Assembly: GCF_024166365.1 (NCBI RefSeq)
Contig: NC_064822.1
Location: 107,256,823-107,320,822, forward strand
Origin: Elephas maximus indicus
Lineage: Eukaryota; Chordata; Mammalia; Proboscidea; Elephantidae
DNA: 64,000 nt
Direction: 5' to 3'
A program made the position numbers and the translations under genes. The stretch's first letter is position 1; the number at the start of each line of letters is the position of its first letter. The notes beneath the pieces were generated by a model that saw only the letters and a program-made list of their open reading frames with translations, ran no database searches and was not told the origin of the DNA. Shown one piece after another: positions 35,796-45,750 of the stretch.

Positions 35796-36129
35796 GAGGA
35801 AATTCTATTTCCAACATATGACTGGCTGGATTCTGGACTGATCTTTCTGAGTAAAAATGCTGTTTAAAATGTAAATGCAAATTATTTAAAAACACATAGA
35901 AAAGCTGACCAGCTAGCAAAGATTTATTAGGTTAAAATCTAAGAGAAGACAGGCATTTAGACAGGGAAACAGAACAAGGAAGCTGCTTTTATCTGAAGAC
36001 ATTTGTTGAACCTGGCAAACTTGGGCTCCAACTTCCATAGCCTTTATCTTTGACAGGATGATGGAGAGGAAGCTAATAAAAGATGTCCCCTAAAAAGCTG
36101 GGCCCCCAAGCCTGCATGGAGAAGATTTA

Positions 36130-37170
36130 ATGTTGTAAGGCAGTCAATTCCCTCCAAATTAATCTATGAATTCAATGCCATTACTATGAAAATGCCAGTA
36201 AAATTTATAAAAGAATGCAATAAACTTATTTGCAATTTTACGTAAAAGAATAAAAATCAATTTTGAAAAAGAAGAGTAAATATGGAGAACTCACCCTATC
36301 AGGTCGTCAGACAAGCTATAAAGCTAGAGTAATCATTGTCGCATCAGCATGGGAACCATTTCATAAAACAATGGAACATAAAAAGAGAGCTTGAAGTCTA
36401 CACATGATAAACATGACATCACAAATCAGAGGGGAAAGAATTGTTTGGAAATTTGGCTCACTAAATTGAGAAAAATAAGTTTAGATCCCTTCCTTGCACT
36501 GCATGTAAATGTTAAGTCCAGATGGATCAAATACTATATATTAAAAAGAAAAATTAATGAAAGAAATTAAAGTCTTTATGACCTTGGAGTGGGAAAGTCT
36601 TCTTAAATAAGATACAAAAGTGCAAATTATAAGGGAGAAATTTTGATGAATTTAACAGCTTCAAAATCCAGGATTTCTTTCAGTGAAGATTACCACAGAT
36701 CAAGTTAATAGGTAGGTTGACTGTACAGCTGCCACATCTCAAACTGACAATGGGTTTATTATCTAGAATATTAGAAAGAATTCCTGAGAAATCAATAAGA
36801 AAAAGAGGAAAATCCATTAGGACATTGGGCAGAGGCTACAAACCGGCAATTCACAGAAGGGGGAACAAGAATGACTATCAGATACTTGGAAAAATGCTCA
36901 CCTTGTTGGGACTCAAAAACCCACTGTGAAATAATGATATCGGTTGATGGTACCACCAGATTGGCAAAAGTGAGAAGGCTGAATGATCACAAGCGTCGGC
37001 AAGGATGTAGGGAAGCTCTCACGCACAGCTGGTGGGTACACTGCAAATAGAGAGCAATCTGACCGCTCCTAACCTAGAAGCATGGATGTGCCCTATGACC
37101 CAGTAATCTCAGAAATGCTCTCTCAGAGGTCCAAGCAGATATGCATAAGGATGTAGTGACAGGAAGGTGG
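36130..37170 (+). mobile_element. Old L1 ORF2 C-terminal fragment, decayed
   Basis: AATTCAATGCCATTACTATG, GGGAACCATTTCATAAAACA, GACAATGGGTTTATTATCTAG and GTGCCCTATGACCCAGTAAT follow L1 ORF2/3' UTR order. Many stops and gaps. Confidence 0.8.
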
Positions 37171-37183
37171 AAGCAGCCTATGT

Positions 37184-37681
37184 GTCTTAGTCATTTAGTG
37201 CTGCTGTAACAGAAATACCCCAAGGGGATGGCTTTAACGAAGAGAAATTTATTTCTTCACAGTAAAATAGGCTAAAAGTCCAAATTCAGGCCAACAGCTC
37301 CCGGGGAAGGTTTTTCTCTGTCAGCTCTGGTGGAAGGTTCTTGTCATCAGTCTTCCCTTGGTCTGGGAGCATCTCGGCGCAGGAACCTCACGTCCAAAAG
37401 ACACGCTCTGCTCCTGTCGCTGGTGGTATGAGGTCACCTGTCTCTCTGCTAGCTTCTCTCTTTCATATCTCAAAAGAGATTGGCTTAAGACACTATCTAA
37501 TCTTGTAGATCTCATCAAAATAACTGCCACTAATCCATCTTATTACAGCATAGTGATAGAATTTACAACACATACGGAAATCACATCAGATGACAAAATG
37601 GTAGAAAATCATAGAATACTGGGAATCGTGACCTAGCCAAGTTGACAGATATTTTGGGGGGACACAATTCAATCCATGACA
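37184..37681 (-). mobile_element. MaLR/ERVL-type solo LTR, antisense
   Basis: Opens TGTCTTAGTCATTTAGTGCT and closes GGGGGGACACAATTCAATCC ATGACA, the inverted TG...CA ends of a MaLR-like LTR. No internal viral genes are seen beside it. Confidence 0.75.
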
Positions 37682-38413
37682 CTAGATGACCATCCCTGGG
37701 AGAATGGATAAGTAAAGGTGGTGGATGCGGTATGGAATTCTATGCAGTAGTTAGAAAAAACTTTACTAGATTATGTGCCAGACATTGCTGACTAGCTGAC
37801 ACAATCCCTATCTACAACTCCCCTTCTCTCTAGTCACCTTCAGCTAGGCATGACCATGTAACACATTTCTGGCCAAGTAAATGAAAACAGAAGTCTGATG
37901 AGTTGGGCTCCTAGGAAAACCTTTAATTTCTTTACCAAAAATGCAGGACATACCTTCTTACCTCTTTCTTCTCCTTCTTCCTGGAAAATAGATGTGATGA
38001 CTGGAGGTACAGCAGCTATTTTGTAACCATGAGGAAAAGTCAACAGACTCGAAGAGAAAGCCCTGACATCATCAAGTTGTTGAACCAGCACCAACAGTCT
38101 TCTATCACTGAACTTATTAACTTGTGTGAGAAGTAAGCCCCTTGAATCAGTTAGGGTTCAACTGCAGACAACAGAAACAAATTTTGGCTAGTTTAAACAG
38201 AAAGGGATGGCGAAGCAGACTCTAGGTCCAGAAACAACTTCCAGCTTTGAGAATCACATGACCTCTGCTTGTGATTGGGAAAACAACAGTTACTATTACA
38301 GGAAGCGGATGACCATAGAGTCCCACTGCTTTTGTCATGATCTGTGACAGCAAAACAGATGTTCCATGAGAGTTAACATTGTTCCAAATTTGTATCTTGC
38401 ATAAGAATATCTG

Positions 38414-38576
38414 GGAAACCCTGGTGGCGTAGTGATTAAGTGCTACGGCTGCGAATCAAAGGGATGGCAGTTCGAATCTGCCAGGTGCTCCTTGGAAACT
38501 CTATGAGGCAGTTTTACTCTGTCCTATAGGGTTGCTATGAGCCAGAGTTCGGCACTGGGTTTGGTTTTTCTTTTTA
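38414..38576 (+). mobile_element. AfroSINE with 13-bp TSD
   Basis: GGAAACCCTGGTGGCGTAGT head, near consensus. The TSD ATAAGAATATCTG is perfect at 38401-38413 and 38577-38589. Confidence 0.95.
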
Positions 38577-38849
38577 ATAAGAATATCTGTTTGGCAGAAC
38601 CTGAATTACAGATCCCCAGCTGAAGAGGATCTGGGAAATGCAGTTGTAGTTTTCCAGCTTCTGCAGTTTAGAAGACAGACTGAAAGGGGTTTGGGACTGA
38701 GGCTGAGCAGCCAGTCTGTGGTAACCACCACACCAGGAGGGTCAGCTTTTGCTTATGCACTCCTAACTGAGACAATGTACATGAATCAACACAGCCTAGG
38801 GTGAAAAAGTAAATAGAATAAACTCTATAGCACAATTTATAAGCTGTAA

Positions 38850-39062
38850 GCAGTGTGGTTCAGTGGTAGAATTCCCATTTTCCAGGTGGGAGACAGGGGT
38901 TCGATTCCCGGCCCATGCACCGCGTGCACAGCCACCACCCATCTGTCAGTGGAGGCTTGCACATTGTTATGATGATTAACAGGTTTCCAGTGGGGCCTCT
39001 GACTAGGACTGGTTGTACACGAGGTTGTCCTCTGTCAGGGGCTACTTGACTGCAGCTAACAA
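38850..39062 (+). mobile_element. tRNA-Gly-headed SINE, second copy
   Basis: GTGGTTCAGTGGTAGAATTC and GGTTCGATTCCCGGCCC are nearly those of tRNA-Gly, including both internal promoter boxes. The acceptor-stem halves no longer pair, and a SINE body ending TTGACTGCAGCTAACAA follows. It is therefore a retroposon head, not a tRNA gene. Confidence 0.75.
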
Positions 39063-39429
39063 GCTAAAAACACATATACAAATCAACACTACATTTCTCA
39101 ATGAAATGTACAATTTCAAGGACAGATAGGTACCAATGATGAAGGAAAAGAAAAGGAGAATGGGGTGTGGAGATCAGGAATGAAAGAGAAAAACTAAATA
39201 AAGAAAAATAAAACAAGGGAGAGGTCTTGTATAGTCTGACGGTAGAAGTCATATAAACAGGGTTGGGAGGGGAGTGGATATGATTGGCTTAATTCTCTAC
39301 ATCTGAGGCCCAAAACTGATTCCATTAAATTTAATATATCTAATTTCTCCACTCCTAATTTGGCAATTCTTTATGCTTTAATTTCCCCAGAATGTAAAAA
39401 AAAAAGAAAAGAAATATGGAGGACCCCTT

Positions 39430-39891
39430 ACCCACAGTGGTTCTGAGAGTCTCAGTCCTATTTAGTGAAATGTCTGCTCTCTCGTACCCTCTCTCCACCA
39501 CCACGCTCACGCTCACCAAGCCCTGCTCCACCAGAGAGAGGACTTCAGGTGTTCGGAGCTGGGTCCAAAGACCCTATAACCCTTCCCTCGCCTAAGGGTC
39601 TGTTTCTGGGCGTAGCAGCTGACTGTGAATGCATTAGGGGAGATCAAAGTCTTCTTTTCCGAACCACCCCAGGAGGGAGGAGCTGGCCTAACTTGGCCTA
39701 CTCTGGGCAGGATTTTGGCGGGTCTTGGTCAGCTCCAGAGAGAAGGGCACTGCCCCCGCCTGGCCCCCCAATCCCTTTCTATCTTGGATTGATCCAGCTC
39801 AGCTCAAAGGTGTTTGCTACAGCTCTCTCCTAAGTCCGCCATCTGGTACCTGCATTCTTCCTGGACAGGGACAGGCCACTCCAGATACCAG
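39430..39891 (+). other. Candidate ANKRD33 noncoding exon 1
   Basis: A GC-richer, repeat-free stretch upstream of exon 2 ends in GATACCAG|GTGAGTG (donor 39892). A second strong donor, CCCCAG|GTAAGG, follows at 39981. The ATG at 39470 opens a frame that stops before the donor, so this would be 5' UTR. The start is a guess. Confidence 0.45.
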
Positions 39892-40442
39892 GTGAGTGTG
39901 CTCTGAAGGGCCTGGTGGGTGCTAGGGGACCAGGCTGTGGCCCAGCAAGGAGGGCCTCACAGGGACCTTCCAGGCCCCAGGTAAGGTCCAGTAGGGAAGA
40001 GAAGACAAAGAACTATTTCTGAATCTCCTTGGGCTCCTGACTTACACAGTGGACTTTCCCTGCCCTCTTAAGTCTCCTGCCCCTCTGCCTCCCCAGCCAC
40101 AGCTTGTCCTTTCTCATGGTGGATGGGGAGAGATACCCCACCAGGAAAAGGCTATCCCTGGGGCAAGAACCAAAAAAACTCAAACCAGTTGCAGTGGAGT
40201 TGATTCTGACTCACAGTGACCTTACGGGCAGAGTAGAACTGTTCCATCGAATTTCCAAGGCCAAAAATCTTTAAAGAATCAGACCACCACATCTTTCTCC
40301 TGCAGAGCAGCTGGTGCGTTTGAACTACCGACTTTAACCACTGTGCCACCAGGGCTCCTGGGGAAGGGCTGGGCTATTAGAAGCTGTCAGAACCTCTCCC
40401 TGGGGCCCAGAGAGACGCTCTCCCCTCTGTTCTGTATTGTAG
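39892..40442 (+). other. Putative ANKRD33 intron 1 containing a SINE
   Basis: Bounded by the candidate donor and the exon 2 acceptor. It contains one antisense AfroSINE (40168-40359) ending about 80 bp before the acceptor, close to the likely branch point. Confidence 0.4.
40168..40359 (-). mobile_element. AfroSINE subtype, antisense
   Basis: CAGTGGAGTTGATTCTGACT, an extra block CACCACATCTTTCTCCTGCA, ending ACTGTGCCACCAGGGCTCC. It lies about 80 bp before the ANKRD33 exon 2 acceptor. Confidence 0.9.
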
Positions 40443-40694
40443 ATGCCTGCTGCATGAGGAGGGGCCACAAGCCTTCTTGTCCCCAGGCTGGAAGAGGAAG
40501 AACAGCCCTTGCAGAGGGGAGGGCTGGCAGTGTCTGAGGCCCTGTCCTGCACAGACAATGAGACTCCTGCCTCAGGCTGCAGGCTGGGGGCCCTGTACCG
40601 GGCCTGTGCCCATAATGACCCTGCCCAGCTCCAAGCCTTGCTGGATGGTGGGATCTCCCCAGAGGAGGCTACCCAGGTGGACAGCAATGGGCGG
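40443..40694 (+). CDS. ANKRD33: ANKRD33 exon 2: first ankyrin repeat
   Basis: The acceptor is TCTGTATTGTAG at 40442 (a second candidate CTTGTCCCCAG ends at 40486); the donor is GTGAGC at 40695 after AATGGGCGG. The readable frame gives [29 protein letters not shown], then the first ankyrin unit and [11 protein letters not shown]. An in-frame TGA sits at 40455-40457, so bases before it are untranslated if this acceptor is used. Confidence 0.8.
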
Positions 40695-43089
40695 GTGAGC
40701 TATCTCCAGTGTTTCCCAGGACAGCTGGGGGCAGCTTTGTGTCCCAGCAGACCATCCTGATCTGACTCCTTGGGAGAGTTCTAGGGTCAACACCCACTGT
40801 CCGGCCCTCTGGGGAAGGGAGTGAGTGAGAGTGGGCCTTCACAGGGGCTGGAGTGGATATGGGCTTGGAAGGCACAGGGAACCCCAGCGATATCCCAGGA
40901 GCAAGCGCAGGGTCTGAGCTTCCCCACCCCCCAGACAGGCCTCATGGTCGCCTGCTACCGCGGCTTTGGGAGTGTTGTGGCCCTGCTCAGCCACTGCCCT
41001 TTCCTCGATGTGAACCAGCAGGACAAAGAAGGGGACACAGCCCTCATGCTGGCTGTCCAAGCAGGTATGAGGCTGCTGACCCTCACCACCCCTACCCAGC
41101 CAGGGCCACAGCCTCACGCCATTTTCCTGATGCTCTCCCACCCCAGGCTTGGTGGAAGGTGAGTTGGGGGCTTCACCACTCCCTTTCCCAGGAGGGTCAT
41201 GTCCCGCCCTCGGTGCCCTGCAGGCCACATGCCCCTGGTGAGTCTCCTGCTCAACTACTATGCGGGCCTGGACCTGGAGCGCCGGGACCAGCGGGGGCTC
41301 ACGGCTCTGATGAAGGCCGCCATGCGAGACCACGCTGAGTGTGTGGCTGCCCTCCTCATGGCAGGTGCGTGGGGATGTGTGACCTCCAGTCCCTTTCCTG
41401 GATACTAGGTCAACTGTCATAGTTGTAGAGAGGTGAGGGGAGGAGACAGAGGATCAGGTGACAATCTAGGCTGACTTCCTGGAGGAGGGGAGTGTGATTT
41501 AGGCTTCTCACAATCAACAAAGTCCAGTCATTGGGAGCTCTATTTATATGGCGAATCACAGTCCCAGAAAGGAAAGCTTGGGAGGATAACCTTGACCAAC
41601 TGGGAAACCTAAAACAAAAAGTGTTAGTATCTGGAGCCTGACTCTCGGGTTCTAGTCCTGACACTAACAGTGACCTTGGGAAGATGGCTTCCTCACTGGG
41701 CCTTACCAGTGTCAGTCATGAGGATGTTGGCCTTCTCAGGGGTGACTTCCAGCTCCGACAAGTCAGGGTTCCAGGGGACACAGTGATGTGTAGTCAAGGT
41801 GTGTGACCTTGGGATGAGGTCCACACTGTCCGTGGAGTTGCAGGCCCTCATTATTCCCTTGGGTGGGGCCACCCTCTGCTGGTCACTCTGGGGGACCCCC
41901 ACCTCCAGCTTTTCCCTTCCCTGCCCCACCAGACTGGGTCTGGGTGAGAAGAGAGGAGCTCCAGCCCCCACCCCAGGATTAGAGGGGTGTGGTGATGAAG
42001 AGAACCAGAAAAGGGAACCCACAGAAACCCTCCACCTTCCCCAAGGGGCGCAACCTGGACCTCGCCCAGTCCCAGGTGACCCTCACACCACCCCTCAGGT
42101 CATTTCCTTGGACTCAGGAGGCCCCTACTCTGCTCCAGGTTTGGAGACCCACCAAAAGATCTCTCTGAAGTCTTTTTCCCTCTGTGGGCTTCAGTGTCTT
42201 CACCTCTTAAATAGGAGGTTGCAGTACTGGCCTCCTGGATTCCAGCTTCAACAGGATGGGACTCTATTGTTGTGAATCTAACCCAACTCAGTCCTTCTGC
42301 TATAGAATCTGTCTTTCCACACATCGCCAATCCTGGTCCCACCCGGTGCCACTCCTATACCCCCTCCCAGGTGCTGACCTGACAGCAGTGGACCCTGCTC
42401 GGGGCAAGACAGCCCTGGAGTTGGCAGTGCTGACCAACAGCTTCAGCACAGTGCGGAGGATCCGGCAGCTGCTGCGGCGGCCCCGAGTCGAGCAGCTCAG
42501 CCAGCATTACCAGCCTGAGTGGCCAGCCTTGCCCAAGCTCGTGGCCCAGGCCCAGACTGCCCCGTCCCTGTTAGAGCGACTGCAGGCCACGCTGAGCCTA
42601 CCCTTCTCCCAGTCTCCTCAGGAGGGGGGTGTCCTGGACCACCTCGTGACCATCACAACCAGCCTGGCCAGTCCCTTCCTCACCACTGCCTGCCGTACCC
42701 TGTGCCCTGACTGCCCACCTGCACTGGGCACCCGAAGTGTGTCCGTGCCAGAGCTGCTAGGCACTGCCCCACCCCGTCCCCTGGCCCCCCAGTCCTCCCC
42801 AGTAGTCTCTAGTCCCCGGGTCCTCATCCCCTACCAGAGTCCTCAGGGCATGTTGAGCCTGTGCCCTCAGTGGCTGTGGCCCAGGGACAGTAGCAGCCCC
42901 AGGCCCCAAGCTCCCAGAATCCTCCTGTCTAAGGTGCCCTCAACCTTCAGCCAGAGCAAGCAGGAGCCCAAGCCTGCAGGGCATCGCAGCCTGGCACTTC
43001 CTGTCTGGCGCTACCAGGAGCTCAGGATGGAGAGGAGGAGGCAACAGGAGGAGGCTAGGTGTGCACAGAGCCTTGAGAAGATGGGCTAG
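40443..43089 (+). CDS. ANKRD33: ANKRD33 (PANKY), ankyrin-repeat protein; 5' coding end uncertain
   Basis: Ankyrin-repeat protein described in the literature as a photoreceptor cofactor that restrains CRX-driven genes, acting in nucleus or cytoplasm by isoform. Four exons join in frame: 40443-40694, 40935-41064, 41224-41364, 42371-43089. Ankyrin units are visible as [78 protein letters not shown] and [19 protein letters not shown]. After them comes a Pro/Ser-rich region and a basic, coiled-coil-like tail ([18 protein letters not shown]). Phases are 0, 1, 1, all GT-AG. The first exon has an in-frame TGA at 40455 and no in-frame ATG. Translation therefore starts either in an unseen upstream exon using the 40486 acceptor, or at ATG 40944. 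The position 12 kb before ACVRL1 fits the human order. Confidence 0.93.
40935..41064 (+). CDS. ANKRD33: ANKRD33 exon 3: ankyrin repeats 2-3
   Basis: Acceptor CACCCCCCAG at 40934; donor GTATGAGG at 41065; 130 nt, leaving phase 1. It encodes [20 protein letters not shown], then [20 protein letters not shown]. The ATG at 40944 is the first in-frame methionine seen and could start a short isoform. Confidence 0.94.
41224..41364 (+). CDS. ANKRD33: ANKRD33 exon 4: ankyrin repeats 3-4
   Basis: Acceptor GTGCCCTGCAG at 41223; donor GTGCGTGG at 41365; 141 nt. It completes repeat 3 ([19 protein letters not shown]) and gives repeat 4 ([20 protein letters not shown]). The split codon at each end is glycine. 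Confidence 0.94.
42371..43089 (+). CDS. ANKRD33: ANKRD33 exon 5: last ankyrin unit and C-terminal tail
   Basis: Acceptor CCCCTCCCAG at 42370. It opens with [20 protein letters not shown], followed by helices [19 protein letters not shown]. It then gives a conserved-looking block [18 protein letters not shown], a Pro/Ser-rich stretch, and a basic tail ending in TAG at 43087-43089. A long intron (41365-42370) precedes it. Confidence 0.95.
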
Positions 43090-43169
43090 GCTGGGCTGGC
43101 AGCAGGTTCTCAGGCCCCTTCTCTTATGTTCCTGTCCTTCCTAGAGCATCCTTCTGCCTTCCCAGCCTA

Positions 43170-43175
43170 AATAAA
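43170..43175 (+). terminator. ANKRD33 polyadenylation signal AATAAA
   Basis: AATAAA 81 bases after the stop codon, in CCTAAATAAATCTGATT. The short 3' UTR and position fit cleavage near 43190. The downstream retroposon starting at 43257 lies outside the predicted transcript end. Confidence 0.85.
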
Positions 43176-43256
43176 TCTGATTATTCATTGCAGTATTGCT
43201 TTCAACAGTAAACAGTTGAAATAACTTGAGTGTCTATCAAGAGGGGCCTGGCTGGA

Positions 43257-43640
43257 AGGACCCTGGTGGTCATGGCCTCCAGACCTTCTGTTGGCCCAGG
43301 ACAGGAACCATTCCCAAAGCCAACTCTTCAGACAGGGATTGGACAGGACAATGGGATGGAGAGGGATGCTGGTGAGGAGCGAGCTTCTTGGATCAGGTGG
43401 ACACCTGAGACTATGTTGGCATCTCCTGTCTGGAGAGGAGATGAGAGGGTAGAGGGGGGTTAGAAGCTGGTGAAATGGACACGAAAACAGAGAGTGGAGG
43501 GAGGGAGCAGGCTGTCTCACTAGGGGGAGAACAATTGGAAGTACGTAGCAGGGTATATATAAGTTTTTATGTGAGAGACTGACTTGATTTGTAAACTTTC
43601 ACTTAAAGCACAATAAAAATTAAAAAAAAAAAAAAAAAAA
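43257..43640 (+). mobile_element. 5'-truncated L1 3' UTR insertion with polyA
   Basis: A 384-bp unit ends AAAGCACAATAAAAATT plus 18 A. It is bounded by an 18-bp TSD with one mismatch (43239-43256 AAGAGGGGCCTGGCTGGA; 43639-43656). The purine-rich middle and the CACAATAAAAATT end match the afrotherian L1 3' UTR I remember. It sits 82 bp past the ANKRD33 polyA signal. Confidence 0.82.
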
Positions 43641-43806
43641 GAAGGGCCTGGCTGGATTGATGAAGGAAGCTCTTTGTGTTCTGATATGAAACTGTCTTTA
43701 AGATGTATTAAATGAAAATAACCAAAGGGTGGAACAGTGTGTGTGACATGCTACTATTTGTCAAAGTGTAATTTTCAAAAAGATAAAACATGACTTATAC
43801 AAATGT

Positions 43807-43974
43807 TGGGAAACCCTGGTGGTGTAGTGGTTAAGAGTTCGCTGCTAACCAAAAGGTCAGCAGTTCAGATCTACCAGGCTCTCCCTGGAAACCCTATGGG
43901 GCAGTTCTAATCTGTCTTATAAGGTTGCTCTGAGTTGGAATCCCCCCAACAGCAATGAGTTTGGTTTTTTTGGA
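43807..43974 (+). mobile_element. AfroSINE with 10-bp TSD
   Basis: TGGGAAACCCTGGTGGTGTA head and TTTGGTTTTTTTGG tail. TSD ATACAAATGT at 43797-43806 and 43975-43984. Confidence 0.93.
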
Positions 43975-44394
43975 ATACAAATGTAGAGTGAGCACCTAGA
44001 TCTATTTAATTACTTATTAAAGGAACCAGTAAGAAGGATCAGATGAAAAACTGTGTTTAAAGTCAGTGGAAAAAAGAATGCTAGAATAAGATTGCAAAAT
44101 GAGATGCAAAAAAAGTTAATTCCTACCTACCAATAAAATCACAATTGTTTCTTTTTCTACCAGACAAAAATAATTTGCAATTTATCAATCTCCTACAAAT
44201 TAATGTCTTACTTTATAGAGCCTGGGCCTTAATCAATAGCAAATAGTATGTTACCTTCCCCTAGGTGACCCATGGACAGGATTATTAGCCGGTGGTAACT
44301 ATTTTTGCCTTATTTACAAGTTTCGGGGATTTTTTCCTCAACATATTTGTTACACAAATATATTTGCTTAAAATAATATATTTGCTTATATATT

Positions 44395-44600
44395 CATAAT
44401 AATAATAGCAACCACTTACAAGGTGCTTACTGTATATATTAACAACATCTAACCCTCCCAATAGTTCTATCGTGATTTTATCTTTTTGAGGACAAGAGGC
44501 ACAGAGAGGTTAAGAAAATTGCCCAGGGTCACACAGCTAGCAAGTTGAGGTTGACTTTGATCTCCTGACTGAGCTAGTGTCTGTTGAATTTCTCTACTGT
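44395..44600 (-). mobile_element. MIR, antisense
   Basis: AAGGTGCTTACTGTATATAT, GGCACAGAGAGGTTAAGAAA and TTGCCCAGGGTCACACAGCT. Confidence 0.85.
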
Positions 44601-44884
44601 AAAGTTACTCTTTTTCCCCCCTTTTAATACTGTATTCTTTGGAAGGAAGTCACCATATAAAGCCTTTAAAGAGGGGGAGTTATGTATCACCCCCTTAAGG
44701 ATAAAGTAGCTACATAAATTACTTGGAATTTTTTGCACAGGTGTGTTGACTTTTTAATCATATATATATATCATTTTAAAAGAATAAATCTGCTCTTTGA
44801 ATAGGGGAAATTTGAGGTGAAAATGACTAACAGGGTTAGATAGTGTGTGATTTATCTCCAAGGACTCTGAAGGCAACCGTGATA

Positions 44885-45065
44885 GAGTGGAATGGGTTCA
44901 AGGATAACTTCGCCATTTCCTACCTGTATGACCCTGAATAAAGCACTAAAGTTTCTCTTGCCTCAGTTTTTTCATCTATTAAATGGAGAAAACAGGGTTA
45001 GTGGAAGGATCCATTAGATAGTATGGGTGAAAGGGCTCTATAAACTGTAAAGTGCTATCAAGAGG
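44885..45065 (+). mobile_element. MIR
   Basis: TTGCCTCAGTTTTTTCATCT, ATTAAATGGAGAAAACAGGG. Confidence 0.65.
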
Positions 45066-45384
45066 TGAGGTATTACTGAAGGGCCCTGGGGAACTAGTTT
45101 GATTGAGCTGCTTCAGAGCCTCAGGGGTGGAGCTAGACTTCTCTGCTCCCTACCCATTGTGGAAATCAAAACATAGAAAACCAGCCTGGCATTGGGCACC
45201 TCAGACAGAGAAAGAAACTTCATGTACAGGCTCCGTACATACAGCATGGTGGTTACATCTTTTGGCCTGGGAGTCAACCCGTGACCTTGGGCTAGTTATG
45301 TAGCCTTTCTGAGCCTAGGAGTTCTCATGCGTAGAGTTCTAGGAGGTATAACAGCATGCTTTCCATAGGGTTGTTGTGAGAATT

Positions 45385-45546
45385 GGTGCACTTGTGGCTC
45401 AGCGGTTAAGAGCTTGGCTGCTAACCAAAAGGTCGGCAATTCAAATTCACCACCTGCTCCTTGGAAACCCTATGGGGCAGTTCTACTCTGTTCTGTAGGG
45501 TCTCTATGAGTTGGAATCAACTCTAAAGCAACAGATTTCAGGACAG
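45385..45546 (+). mobile_element. AfroSINE with 12-bp TSD
   Basis: GTGCACTTGTGGCTCAGCGG head, and a tail ending ACAGATTTCAGGACA rather than the usual GT-rich run. TSD GTTGTGAGAATT at 45373-45384 and 45547-45558. Confidence 0.92.
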
Positions 45547-45574
45547 GTTGTGAGAATTAAGTGCGATAATGCAG

Positions 45575-45750
45575 CCCTTAGCACTGGCTTCATTATTACC
45601 TTCTTTAATTCCCACAATATTCCAATTTTACAGTTGAGGAAACTGAGGCTATGAAGGTTAAGCGATTTGCCCAAGGTCACCAGCAGGTAAGTGCAAAGTA
45701 GAGTTTGGAGCCCAGGCCTGTGAGAGCAAAGCCTCTGTTCTTCCCACTGC
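45575..45750 (-). mobile_element. MIR, antisense
   Basis: TTACAGTTGAGGAAACTGAG and TTGCCCAAGGTCACCAGCAG. Confidence 0.8.

Noticed and set aside
38850-38922. Possible tRNA-Gly gene
   Set aside because: Box A and box B are good, but the acceptor stem does not pair and a SINE body follows, so it is a retroposon head.
41693-42275. Extra ANKRD33 exon within its long intron
   Set aside because: The open frames do not join the flanking phases through good splice sites, and the repeat-to-repeat protein sequence is continuous without them.
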